Shown here piece after piece: positions 27,726-35,981 of a stretch of DNA of 64,000 nucleotides. The position numbers and the translations under genes were made by a program. Origin of the DNA: Paraburkholderia antibiotica (GTDB taxonomy: Bacteria > Pseudomonadota > Gammaproteobacteria > Burkholderiales > Burkholderiaceae). The stretch spans positions 583,192-647,191 of the forward strand of contig NZ_JABBFZ010000002.1 in the NCBI RefSeq assembly GCF_012927125.1, read 5' to 3'. The notes under the pieces were generated by a model. The model made no database searches and was not told where the DNA came from. It saw nothing but the letters and a program-made list of their open reading frames with translations. Numbering within the stretch: the first letter of the stretch is position 1; each line of letters begins with the position of its first letter.

Positions 27726-27735
27726 GACCTTGGTC
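27726..27735 (-). promoter_or_regulatory. Regulon motif GACCAAGGTC upstream of DUF3300 gene
   Basis: An exact copy reading toward the DUF3300 gene, flanked as AATCG-motif-GTATT, a longer imperfect dyad. It is 152 bases before the DUF3300 start and 251 bases before the divergent glycine-zipper gene. Confidence 0.7.
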
Positions 27736-27986
27736 CGATTGCGCACGCCCCCGCGCGACGCAATCATGAAAGCGAACCTGCCGTTGCCGCGCCATCGGCG
27801 CATCCTCGTTGCGTCGTCGTTGCGTCGTCGTTATCCGCACTTCTCTCGCGCCTTCCCGGCTCCCTCGGCGCGCGGCAACCGGTCCAGCAAGGACGCTATT
27901 CGACGGATGCCGGTTCCGCCCTCCCGCCTGCGGAAAAACAGGCAACCGGCGACTCGCACCAGCGTGGACTCACGCAAGGAGCTGTC

Positions 27987-28460
27987 GTGAATACATCGAC
28001 GAAGTACTGGATTGTCGCCGCGTTGACGGTGTCGCTATCGTTCGACGGCCTCGCGCAATCGCGGCCGATCGCCTATCCGGCCAAAGGCCAAAGCGCGCAG
28101 AAACAGCAGCAGGACGAAGGCGCCTGCTATTCGTGGGCCCGGAGCAATACCGGCGTCGACCCGGCCGCGGTCGCCAACGCGCCGCCTCCGCCGTCCGGGC
28201 CCGCGGTGGGCGGCGGCGAGCGCGTGCAGGGCGCCGCGCGCGGCGCGGCCGGCGGCGCGGTGATCGGCGCGATCGCCGGCGATGCGGGCAAGGGCGCGGC
28301 GATCGGCGCGGCCACCGGCACGGTGGTCGGCGGCTCGCGCGCGCGGCAGAACCGCCGGGCCGCCGCCGCATCGACGCAAGCACAGTCGCAGGGCGCGATG
28401 AGCACCTTCAATCGCGCGTACGCCGCTTGCATGGAAGGCCGCGGTTACACGATCAAGTAA
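27987..28460 (+). CDS. Glycine-zipper (YMGG-like) exported protein
   Basis: 157 residues. Signal peptide MNTSTKYWIVAALTVSLSFD plus GLAQ (cleavage about residue 24). A glycine-zipper segment follows (about 83-112: GAARGAAGGAVIGAIAGDAG and GAAIGAATGTVVGG), as in YMGG/Gly-zipper outer-membrane lipoprotein-like proteins. The C-terminus has FNRAYAACMEGRGYTIK, a conserved Cys-containing tail seen in Burkholderiales members. It probably associates with or inserts in the envelope. It diverges from the DUF3300 gene, with 413 bases between them; the regulon motif there faces the other way. Confidence 0.82.
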   Translation: MNTSTKYWIVAALTVSLSFDGLAQSRPIAYPAKGQSAQKQQQDEGACYSWARSNTGVDPAAVANAPPPPSGPAVGGGERVQGAARGAAGGAVIGAIAGDAGKGAAIGAATGTVVGGSRARQNRRAAAASTQAQSQGAMSTFNRAYAACMEGRGYTIK

Positions 28461-28536
28461 CGGCATGGGCGCGCTTGCGTCGCCGCTGCAGCCGCTGCTT
28501 ACCGCGAGCGGGCCCATCGGCCAACCCGCGAGCGCG

Positions 28537-28863
28537 TCAGCGGAAATCGTCCACGTCCAGCGCGACGCGCTCGCCGCATCCCCTGCGCACGGCGCGCCGC
28601 ACCGCGTCGCGGATTCGCGCCCGGCTCACCGCGAACCCGACCCGCCGCTGCCGCGCCGACTGACCGGCGCGACCCAGCGCCTCGTCGGCGACGGTGGGGT
28701 CCAGTGAAAACGCGCAATAGCCCCAGCCGAACGCATAGGCGGAAAAACACAGCGCGTCGTGACGGTCGAAAAATGGACGACTGAGTCGAATGAAGGTCGT
28801 ATCCATCGCATCCTCGTAGGCGGCCAGACTCTCAAGCGTGCCTGTCCCGGGATGCCGAACCAT
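28537..28863 (-). CDS. Hypothetical protein (108 aa)
   Basis: 108 residues from the ATG at 28863, four bases after the stop of the coiled-coil gene; a start at 28806 (GAGG five bases upstream) would give 89 residues. The centre has FFDRHDALCFSAYAFGWGYC with clustered aromatics, and the C-terminus is Arg-rich (RARIRDAVRRAVRRG). There is no signal or membrane segment I trust. No family recognised. Tight spacing makes it the last member of the ackA/RRM/coiled-coil run. Confidence 0.5.
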   Translation of the reverse strand: MVRHPGTGTLESLAAYEDAMDTTFIRLSRPFFDRHDALCFSAYAFGWGYCAFSLDPTVADEALGRAGQSARQRRVGFAVSRARIRDAVRRAVRRGCGERVALDVDDFR

Positions 28864-28867
28864 TGCG

Positions 28868-29893
28868 TCAGATCAACAGGCGCTGCGCCTGGGCGACGAC
28901 ATCGGGCGCGGGCGTCAGATCGCCGCACCGCACGCGCACCGTCGAAAAAACCCGCATCGCATCGGGACTGGCCGGCAGCCGCGCGATGCGCAGATCGATT
29001 TCATGCGCGGGCCGCGTGTCGCCCGGCTCGACCACGACGTTCATCCGGTCGAGCCGGAAGGTGCTTTTCAGCACGTAGAAATAGGCATCCGGCGACGTCA
29101 GCACGGCGCACATCACATCGAGATGCCGCTCCAGCGCCTCGGTCTTCAGACCCAGCTCGGCGAGCGCGCGATCGTTCTCCTCGATCTGCGCCTGCAGCCG
29201 CGCCACTTCCGCGAAATTCGACGACGCCTCGCTGCCGAGCAGCGCGCGCACTCCTGCCCCTTGTCGCTCGAGAATCGTCAGGCGCGTTTTCAGCAGCGCG
29301 CGTTCGCGCTCCAGCGCATCGTGCCGCCGCGTCTCGGCCTCGATCTTGCCGAGCCCTTCGAGCACCAGCTGATCGACGATCCGCAGCACGATTTCGTGCC
29401 GCAGCGCGGCCTCCGACTCGCCGCACACGCGCACCTGGTGATCGCTGAAGCTGACGGTCGTCTGCGCGATGTCGGTATGGGTCGCATCGCCGTGTTGCGC
29501 GACGCCGAAAATATGCCGCTCGTCGATGGCCATGCCCAGCACCGCGAAAACCTCGTCCGCGTCGGGACGGTCGTGAAAGAACGCGCGCAATTCCCGCGAG
29601 TGGCTGAAGACGGCGGCCACTTCATCGGGCGTGGCGAAAAAGGCGTGGATATACGGGTCGCCCGCCCAGGTCGCCGCGCTCGCCTCGCGCGCGGGCGGCA
29701 CTTCGGCGACGAGCCGTCCCAGATACGCGGTGGCCTGTTGCACGGCCGGAAGCAGGCGCGCCTCGCAATTGCGCGCGAGCCGCAGCGACGGACAGAGCCC
29801 GACGACCCGCCCGACGATGTCCTTCGCCGCCTCGCTCGCGCTGTCTTCCGGCGCGGCGTTACGCCGTGTCAGCCATCGAGACAACAGGCCCAT
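28868..29893 (-). CDS. Hypothetical coiled-coil protein (341 aa)
   Basis: 341 residues, no signal peptide or membrane helix. Residues about 60-165 form a mixed globular part (AGDPYIHAFFATPDEVAAVF, HIFGVAQHGDATHTDIAQTT). About 180-260 are heptad-like and charged (KIEAETRRHDALERERALLK, RLQAQIEENDRALAELGLK), consistent with a coiled coil. The C-terminus (about 275-330) is beta-rich (FYVLKSTFRLDRMNVVVEPG). I do not recognise the family. It follows the RRM protein by 19 bases, so both are probably made together in response to the same stress. Confidence 0.7.
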   Translation of the reverse strand: MGLLSRWLTRRNAAPEDSASEAAKDIVGRVVGLCPSLRLARNCEARLLPAVQQATAYLGRLVAEVPPAREASAATWAGDPYIHAFFATPDEVAAVFSHSRELRAFFHDRPDADEVFAVLGMAIDERHIFGVAQHGDATHTDIAQTTVSFSDHQVRVCGESEAALRHEIVLRIVDQLVLEGLGKIEAETRRHDALERERALLKTRLTILERQGAGVRALLGSEASSNFAEVARLQAQIEENDRALAELGLKTEALERHLDVMCAVLTSPDAYFYVLKSTFRLDRMNVVVEPGDTRPAHEIDLRIARLPASPDAMRVFSTVRVRCGDLTPAPDVVAQAQRLLI

Positions 29894-29912
29894 GCCCGGC
29901 TCCCGTCGATCG

Positions 29913-30170
29913 TCACGATTCGTCGCGCTCCGGCAGCAGCAGCGCGGTGATCGTGCGGTCCTTCCAGTACAGGTTGTGGATGCGCGATTGCAGCACGCGC
30001 AGGCCTTCCGCGCTGACGTGCTCGAACACGAGCAGCGCGGCCGGCCGCGACCCCGCGCCGGGAATGCGCTGAATCGAATTGAAGCGCGGAAAACCGTAGC
30101 GGGTCAGAAACTCGCCGATCTCTTCGTCGGAGACGCTTTCCTCGACGTTTCCAAGCAGCAGTTCAGCCAT
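29913..30170 (-). CDS. RRM-like RNA-binding protein (85 aa)
   Basis: 85 residues starting at the ATG 30170 with AGGAG 8 bases upstream. The fold pattern is that of a single RNA recognition motif: LLLGNVEESVSDEEIGEFLT (RNP2-like strand and helix 1), then PAALLVFEHVSAEGLRVLQS (RNP1-like strand and helix 2), and a last strand RTITALLLPE. The usual RNP1 aromatic pair is weak (LLVFEHV). Bacterial RRM proteins are often cold or stress induced. It lies between ackA and the coiled-coil gene. Confidence 0.65.
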   Translation of the reverse strand: MAELLLGNVEESVSDEEIGEFLTRYGFPRFNSIQRIPGAGSRPAALLVFEHVSAEGLRVLQSRIHNLYWKDRTITALLLPERDES

Positions 30171-30273
30171 GATGATTGCTCCTCGACCGTTGCGTGGCGT
30201 TGCGTTGCCTTGCATTGCGTTGTGCTGCACGACACCACGATATTCAGTCCGCCTTCGATGTACAAGCGCTCCT

Positions 30274-31461
30274 TCACGCCATCCGCGCGCCGGCGAGCGC
30301 GCGCGTATGTTGGGCGATCGTCAGTTCCTCGTTGGTGGGCACGACCCACACCGGCAGTTTCGCCGACGCGCGGCTGATCAGCGGACCGCCCGCGCGGTTG
30401 GCGGTCTCGTCGAGTTCCGCGCCCAGCCACGCCGCATCGCGCACGATGCGCTCGCGGATCGCCACCGCGTGTTCGCCGATGCCGGCCGTCAGCACCAGCG
30501 CGTCGATCCCGCCCATCGCCGCGGCGAGACTGCCGAGTTCGCGCGCGATCCGGTACGTGTAGACGTCGATCGCGAAACGCGCGCGCGGCTCACGGCTGTC
30601 GAGCAGCACGCGCATGTCGGCCGAGATGCCGGACAGGCCGAGCAGCCCTGAGTTGTTGTAGATCAGCTCGGCGACCGCCTCCGTGTCCATCTGCAATTCG
30701 TCGAGCAGATACAGAATCACGCCGGGATCGAGGCTGCCGCAACGCGTGCCCATCGGCAGGCCTTCGACCGCCGTGAAACCCATCGTGCTCGCCACGCTCT
30801 TGCCGGCGATCATCGCGCACATGCTCGCGCCGTTGCCCAGATGCGCGACGACGGTGCGCCCCGCCGCCGCGGCCGGCGCGATCTGCGGCAGCACGCTCGC
30901 GATGTATTCGTACGAGAGCCCATGAAAGCCGTAGCGCCGCACGCCGCGCTCGGTAATCGACGCGGGCAGCGCAAAGGCCTGCGCGGTCTCGCTCTGCGTG
31001 AGATGGAAGGTGGTGTCGAAGCACGCGACCTGCGGCAGATCGGGGCGCATGCGCGCGACGATCCGGATCGGCTCGAGGTTATGCCGCTGATGCAGCGGCG
31101 CGAGCGGCGTCAGCCGTTCCAGTTCGTCGAGCACCTCGGGCGTCGCGAGGACTGGCCCGCTGAAACGCTGGCCGCCGTGCACGACGCGATGGCCGAGCGC
31201 CACCACCCGAAGGCCGCCGCCGTGGTTGCGCAGAAAGCCCGCCAGGTACTCGATCGCGCCCTGATGACCGAGCCGGTAGCCGTCGCCCCAGTCGCACGAG
31301 CCGGCGTCGCCGTCGCGGTCGACCGCGCGAAATCGCGGGTGGGTATAGAGCGCTTCGATCTGGCCGCGCAGGATGAGGTCGAGTTGCGCGCTTTGCGCGT
31401 CGAAGACGCGGAACTTCAGGCTCGACGAACCCGCGTTCAGCACAAGGATCGCATCGGTCAT
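30274..31461 (-). CDS. ackA: Acetate kinase
   Basis: 395 residues (family about 400). It interconverts acetyl phosphate + ADP and acetate + ATP in the cytoplasm. Visible are the N-terminal ILVLNAGSSSLKFRVFD phosphate loop, GHRVVHGG, VACFDTTFH (catalytic Asp), RRYGFHGLSYEY, VAHLGNGASMCA and TRCGSLDPG. It starts four bases after the pta stop, so the pair is a pta-ackA unit for substrate-level ATP formation under oxygen limitation or overflow. The rest of the run continues into the RRM protein 103 bases later. Confidence 0.95.
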   Translation of the reverse strand: MTDAILVLNAGSSSLKFRVFDAQSAQLDLILRGQIEALYTHPRFRAVDRDGDAGSCDWGDGYRLGHQGAIEYLAGFLRNHGGGLRVVALGHRVVHGGQRFSGPVLATPEVLDELERLTPLAPLHQRHNLEPIRIVARMRPDLPQVACFDTTFHLTQSETAQAFALPASITERGVRRYGFHGLSYEYIASVLPQIAPAAAAGRTVVAHLGNGASMCAMIAGKSVASTMGFTAVEGLPMGTRCGSLDPGVILYLLDELQMDTEAVAELIYNNSGLLGLSGISADMRVLLDSREPRARFAIDVYTYRIARELGSLAAAMGGIDALVLTAGIGEHAVAIRERIVRDAAWLGAELDETANRAGGPLISRASAKLPVWVVPTNEELTIAQHTRALAGARMA

Positions 31462-31465
31462 GGCG

Positions 31466-32401
31466 TCACCCGACGACCTTGGCGGCTTCGCGCCGCGCCT
31501 GCGCCACCATGGCGGCGACCGCGCACGACGCGAGCCGCGTCGTCAGCGAATCCGCGCGGCTCGTCAGCACGATCGGCACGCGCGCGCCGAGCACGATCCC
31601 CGCCGCGTCCGCGCCGGCCAGAAACGACAGGCTCTTCGCGAGCATGTTGCCCGCTTCGAGATCCGGCACCAGCAGGATATTGGCGCGGCCGGCGACGCGC
31701 GATTCGATCCGCTTGATGCGCGACGCTTCGAGGTTGATCGCATTGTCGAGCGCGAGCGGGCCGTCGACCAGCGCGCCGACGATCTGCCCACGGTCCACCA
31801 TCTTGCACAGCGCCGCCGCTTCGACCGTCGACGGGATCTTCGGGTTGACGGTTTCGGTCGCGGACAGGATCGCCACGCGCACTTCGTCCATCCGCAGCGC
31901 GTGGCCGAGATCGATCGCGTTCTGCAGGATGTCGACCTTGTCTTCGAGCGTCGGCGCGATGTTGATCGCGGCATCGGTGATGATCAGCGCATGGTCGTAC
32001 GCCGGCACGTCCATCACGAAGCAATGGCTGATGCGGCGCGCGGTGCGCAGGCCCGCATCGCGGCGGATCACCTCGGCCATCAGTTCGTCGGTGTGCAGGC
32101 TGCCTTTCATCAGCGCTTCCGCCTTGCCTTCGCGCACCAGTTGCACGGCCGCCGCGGCCGCCGCATGGCTATGCGGCGCATCGACGATCGCGCAGTCCGA
32201 GATATCGATGCCGTGCTCGGCCGCGATCGCCTCGATGCGCGCGCGCGGCCCGACCAGCACCGGCTCGATCAGGCCCATGTCCGCCGCCTGGATCGCGCCC
32301 GCGAGCGAACTCTGGTCGCACGGATGCGCGACGGCGGTCGGCAGTGCCGGCAACGTCCGGCAGTAATCGATCAGACGCTGATACTTCTGATGCCTTTCCA
32401 T
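31466..32401 (-). CDS. pta: Phosphate acetyl/butyryltransferase family enzyme
   Basis: 311 residues from the ATG at 32401 with GAGGAA 7 bases upstream. The fold is the single-domain PTA/PTB type: AIQAADMGLIEPVLVGPRAR, DAPHSHAAAAAAVQLVREGK, LMKGSLHTDELMAEVIRRD, HCFVMDVPAYDHALIITDAA and DGPLALDNAINLEA. It makes acyl phosphate from acyl-CoA for the adjacent AckA. Preference between acetyl and butyryl is not decided by sequence, though pairing with acetate kinase favours acetyl. It is shorter than the three-domain Pta of enterics. Confidence 0.88.
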   Translation of the reverse strand: MERHQKYQRLIDYCRTLPALPTAVAHPCDQSSLAGAIQAADMGLIEPVLVGPRARIEAIAAEHGIDISDCAIVDAPHSHAAAAAAVQLVREGKAEALMKGSLHTDELMAEVIRRDAGLRTARRISHCFVMDVPAYDHALIITDAAINIAPTLEDKVDILQNAIDLGHALRMDEVRVAILSATETVNPKIPSTVEAAALCKMVDRGQIVGALVDGPLALDNAINLEASRIKRIESRVAGRANILLVPDLEAGNMLAKSLSFLAGADAAGIVLGARVPIVLTSRADSLTTRLASCAVAAMVAQARREAAKVVG

Positions 32402-32495
32402 CGACGGGTTCCTCGTGGGGTGCCTGCGCTGCGCGGCAGGTTGGGCGTGGCGACTATGGTGCCACGGCTGCGTCGCGTCGACGACGTCGCATCCT

Positions 32496-33113
32496 TCACT
32501 GCGTCGCATTCGCCTGCACCGCCGCCGCGATCGCGCGGCTCACCGTGCCGAGCGCGCGATCGTGCGCGGCGACGAGCGGCCCGAATCCCGGCCCGGACAC
32601 GCTCTCCCGCGCGATCGACCGGCCGGTCAGCGCGCGGCCCTTGCCGGGCGGGCGCACGGCCCACAGCACGTCGACGGTGACGTCGCGCCCCGGCACGGAA
32701 TCGAAGCGCATCACGTCGATCCGCACGTGCCACACGACAGCCGGGTCGCGCACCGCATCGAACACCGAGATCTGCTCCGAGTTCAGCAGCGCGCCGAGGT
32801 CGGCGGCAATCACGCGGCCGATGTCGCCGGTCAACGGCTGCGCCCAGCGGTCGAATTCGTTGACCACGACTTCGTTGCCGCTCACTCGCGTGACGATCTG
32901 CGGCCGGTCCACCAGCTCCGGAATCGTCACGGGACCGACCACCGCCGCGATCGGACGAGTGGCCGCCGCCGCATTTGCAACCGCGCCAGTCGCACTCACC
33001 CCCGCGAGCGACTCGTCCGGACTGAGCGTATAGAAGTTGGTCGCCGGCGATTTGCACGCGCCGAGCAACGCGCCGACGCACACGAGCAACGGCCACGCCA
33101 GCGCGTACCTCAT
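32496..33113 (-). CDS. pqiC: PqiC-like ABC-type transport auxiliary lipoprotein
   Basis: 205 residues. The signal peptide ends in a lipobox (LLVCVGALLGAC, lipidated Cys at about 19). The mature part carries the PqiC/DUF330 marks NFYTLSPDESL and VVVNEFDRWAQPL. It is an outer-membrane lipoprotein partner of the MCE protein PqiB. Its ATG overlaps the pqiB stop (ATGA at 33110-33113), showing translational coupling. A gap of 94 bases separates it from pta. Confidence 0.9.
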   Translation of the reverse strand: MRYALAWPLLVCVGALLGACKSPATNFYTLSPDESLAGVSATGAVANAAAATRPIAAVVGPVTIPELVDRPQIVTRVSGNEVVVNEFDRWAQPLTGDIGRVIAADLGALLNSEQISVFDAVRDPAVVWHVRIDVMRFDSVPGRDVTVDVLWAVRPPGKGRALTGRSIARESVSGPGFGPLVAAHDRALGTVSRAIAAAVQANATQ

Positions 33114-34720
33114 GGCTTGTCCTCCGACTTGCCGCGCACCAGCGCTTCTGGATGCCGCGCCAGATAGTCGGCCAGCGTGCGCAATGCGGCAGCCGTGCGG
33201 GTCATTTCATGCATCGCGTCCTCCGTCGATTGCTGCAGCGACGAGTCCGGTTGCAACGCGGCATTGGCGGAATCGAGCGCGGTTTGCGCGGACTGCAGCG
33301 TGTCGTGCGCTTTCGGCACGACCTCGCTGTTCAGTTGCGCGAGCATCGCATTGGTGGTGCGCAGCGTCGAGCGCGCGTCCTTGCCGATGTCGTCGAACGG
33401 GATGTTGTTGACCTTGGTAAGCAGACGCGTCACCGAGTCCTGCAGCGATTGCAGCGCGCGCGGCACCGCCGGTACTTCGGGCGGCGTCTTGCTCCAGTCG
33501 ATCGACGCCTTCGCCGCGTCGGGGAAATAATCGAGCGCCAGATACTGCTGGCCGGTCAGCAGATTGCCGCTCCGCAACTGGAAGCGGAAACCGTGTTCGA
33601 CGAGGTAGTTCGCGAGACCGTGCGGGTCGTCGCTGATGCGCCCGCCCGCGCCGTCGTTCTGATAGCGCGACGTGAAGCGCTCCGGATAGACGTTGATCTC
33701 GACGGGAATGCTGAAGCGGCGCGTGACCGGATCGAAGCGCGTGTAGATCGCCGTCACTTCGCCGACCACGACGCCACGAAAATCGACCGGCGCGCCGACC
33801 GTCAGTCCGCGCACCGAGTCCGTGACATTCACCACGTATTTATCGACGATACGATCGTGCATCTTCATCGCATCGGCGCGTGTGGTGTACAGCTGGAACG
33901 GCGTGTTGTTGTCGGCGCCCGTGTCGATCTGCGAATCGGGCGGCGATTCGAACGCAATGCCGCCGATGATGATCGACACGAGCGACTGCGATTCGACGCG
34001 CAAGCCATTGCTGTCGAACGCCATGTCGACGCCGCTCGCGTGCCAGAAGCGCGTGTCGGTTCTCACGAAGCGGTCGTACGGCGCATTGACGAACACCTTC
34101 ACCGTGACGCCGCGACCGTCGGCGTCCAACTGGTACGACGCGACCTGGCCCACCTGCAGCCGGCGGAAAAACACCGGCGTGCCGACGTCGAGCGAGCCGA
34201 GCCCGCTGCCGTGCAGCGTGTACTCGTGCCCCGGCACGTCGCTCGCGATCACGGGCGGCTCTTCGAGCCCGACGAAACTGCGGCGCGCCTTCGCCGAGCT
34301 GCCGACGTCGACGTCGATATAGGAGCCCGACAGCAATGTGGAGAGTCCCGACACCGTGCCGCCCGAAATGCGCGGACGCACCACCCAGAAGCGCGTGTTG
34401 TCGACGAGCAGGTCCGACACGTCGCGCGTCACTTCCGCCTTCGCCACCACGCGTTTGTGATCCGGCGACAGCGACACCGCCTCGACCACGCCGATGTCGA
34501 CATCCTTGAACTTGAGCCTGGTTTTGCCCGCTTCGAGGCCTTCGCCGGTCTTGAAGCTGATGCTGATTTCCTCGCCGCGCTCCATGATCGCCTTCACCGC
34601 GAGCCAGCCGCCGATCAGAATCGCGACGATCGGCACCAGCCACACCAGTTGCATGCGCCAGCGCGAACGCGGCACCGGTTCGGCGGCGGGCAGCTCGGGT
34701 TCGTCATTCGGCGTGGCCAC
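33110..34720 (-). CDS. pqiB: PqiB, MCE-domain intermembrane transport protein
   Basis: 536 residues from a GTG at 34720 preceded by GGAGA six bases away; an ATG at 34738 is the alternative. One N-terminal helix (MQLVWLVPIVAILIGGWLAV) anchors it in the inner membrane. Three MCE/MlaD repeats follow (starting near ISISFKTGEGLEAGKTRLKF, YTLHGSGLGSLDVGTPVFFR and VVNVTDSVRGLTVGAPVDFR), then a C-terminal helical region (QSLQDSVTRLLTKVNNIPFD). PqiB forms a periplasmic tunnel linking the membranes for lipid or hydrophobe movement. It overlaps pqiA. Confidence 0.92.
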   Translation of the reverse strand: MATPNDEPELPAAEPVPRSRWRMQLVWLVPIVAILIGGWLAVKAIMERGEEISISFKTGEGLEAGKTRLKFKDVDIGVVEAVSLSPDHKRVVAKAEVTRDVSDLLVDNTRFWVVRPRISGGTVSGLSTLLSGSYIDVDVGSSAKARRSFVGLEEPPVIASDVPGHEYTLHGSGLGSLDVGTPVFFRRLQVGQVASYQLDADGRGVTVKVFVNAPYDRFVRTDTRFWHASGVDMAFDSNGLRVESQSLVSIIIGGIAFESPPDSQIDTGADNNTPFQLYTTRADAMKMHDRIVDKYVVNVTDSVRGLTVGAPVDFRGVVVGEVTAIYTRFDPVTRRFSIPVEINVYPERFTSRYQNDGAGGRISDDPHGLANYLVEHGFRFQLRSGNLLTGQQYLALDYFPDAAKASIDWSKTPPEVPAVPRALQSLQDSVTRLLTKVNNIPFDDIGKDARSTLRTTNAMLAQLNSEVVPKAHDTLQSAQTALDSANAALQPDSSLQQSTEDAMHEMTRTAAALRTLADYLARHPEALVRGKSEDKP

Positions 34721-35981
34721 GGCCGCTCTCCAGCGCATCCCACATCAGACGCGGATCGAACGCCATCGCGGCGAGCAGCGTCAGCACGACGACCGCGCCG
34801 AACGCGATCGCAGCCGGGCCGGCCTTGATGGTCGCGAGCGCCTGAAACTGCACGAGCGCGACCAGCATCGTGATCACGTAGATGTCGAGCATCGACCAGC
34901 GCCCGATCAGCTCGATCACGCGATAGATCCGCGTGCGCTGCCCGGGCAGCCAGCGCGAGCGCAACTGCGTCGAGCCGGCCAGATACGCGAGGCCGACAAT
35001 CTTCAGCATCGGCACGACGATGCTCGCGATGAACACCAGCACCGCGAGCGGCCACGAACCGGAGACCCACAGATAGACCACGCCGCTCATGATCGTGTCT
35101 TTCTGCGTGCCGAACAGCGAACTCGTGTCCATCACCGGCAGCACGTTAGCCGGCACGTAGAGCACCATCGCCGCGAGCAGATACGCCCACGTCCGCGACA
35201 GGCTCGCGGGCTTGCGGCGATGCAGCGGCGCCTTGCAGCGCGGGCAGACCGGCTTGCCGCCGCTGGCCGGCCGGAGCAGCAGACCGCATTCCTCGCACAG
35301 CACGAGCCCGTAGGCGGACGCGGTGAGCGCGTGACGGCGCCAGCGGATCGGCGGCAAGCGGAACACGCGCGCGCCATGCGCCGCCGTGATGCGCGCCCAC
35401 ACCTCGTGCGGATCGAAGGTCGCCGCGGCGGCCGCCAGCAGCAACATCAGCGCGATGAACGACCACAGCGCGGTGCCCGGCACCACCTTCGCGATATGCG
35501 CGAGCTTGACCAGCGCGACCAGCAGCCCGAGGATCAGCACCTCGGTCATGCCCCACGGCCGCGCCAGCTGGAACAGCCGGAAGCCTTCCGCGGCGCGCCA
35601 CGGCAGGCGCCCGAAGTGCAGCGGCAGCAGCAGCCAGAGCATCGCGAGGGTCTGCAGCACGGGCGTGACGATCGTCGTGAGACCGACCAGCAAGGCGAGC
35701 GGCCACGAGCCGTGCGAATACAGCATGCTCACGGAACCGGCGAGCGTCGTCTGCACGACGTGACCGTTCAGCGACAGACCGACGATCGGAAACAGGTTCG
35801 AGATCACCAGCAGCACCACCGACGCACACGTGAACGCGAGCGCGTACTCGGGCCCGTTCGAGCGGCCGCGCCGCAATTCCGCGCGGCAGCGCCGGCAGCG
35901 CAGCGCATGGCCGGCCGCGGGCGGCGCGCCGAGCTGCAGCAGATCGCACTCCTCGCACGCGATGATCTCCTCGCTCATCAT
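34704..35981 (-). CDS. pqiA: PqiA, paraquat-inducible membrane protein
   Basis: 425 residues with two PqiA domains. Each starts with a rubredoxin-like zinc ribbon: CEECDLLQL with CRRC (residues 8-33), and CEECGLLL with CPRC (about 224-245). Each is followed by four hydrophobic helices. It is the inner-membrane partner of PqiB. The ATG overlaps the stop of the outer-membrane factor gene (ATGA), and its 3' end overlaps pqiB. Fusion of pqi genes to the RND operon by overlap is unusual and suggests a shared job in envelope defence. Confidence 0.92.
   Translation of the reverse strand: MMSEEIIACEECDLLQLGAPPAAGHALRCRRCRAELRRGRSNGPEYALAFTCASVVLLVISNLFPIVGLSLNGHVVQTTLAGSVSMLYSHGSWPLALLVGLTTIVTPVLQTLAMLWLLLPLHFGRLPWRAAEGFRLFQLARPWGMTEVLILGLLVALVKLAHIAKVVPGTALWSFIALMLLLAAAAATFDPHEVWARITAAHGARVFRLPPIRWRRHALTASAYGLVLCEECGLLLRPASGGKPVCPRCKAPLHRRKPASLSRTWAYLLAAMVLYVPANVLPVMDTSSLFGTQKDTIMSGVVYLWVSGSWPLAVLVFIASIVVPMLKIVGLAYLAGSTQLRSRWLPGQRTRIYRVIELIGRWSMLDIYVITMLVALVQFQALATIKAGPAAIAFGAVVVLTLLAAMAFDPRLMWDALESGRGHAE

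Noticed and set aside
25999..27945. Full 648-aa frame for the DUF3300 gene
   Set aside because: The extra N-terminal 124 residues are basic and would cover the conserved operator and promoter. The ATG at 27573 has a strong ribosome site.
32452..32462. GACTATGGTGC before pta as a degenerate motif copy
   Set aside because: Reads toward pta at 51 bases, but has more than one mismatch in the core and lacks the conserved downstream AT. Too weak to list as a feature.
33405..33425. GACCTTGGT-type 9/10 matches inside pqiB (near 33411) and the SYLF gene (near 45919)
   Set aside because: They lie within coding sequence, encode ordinary residues and do not precede a gene in the right orientation.
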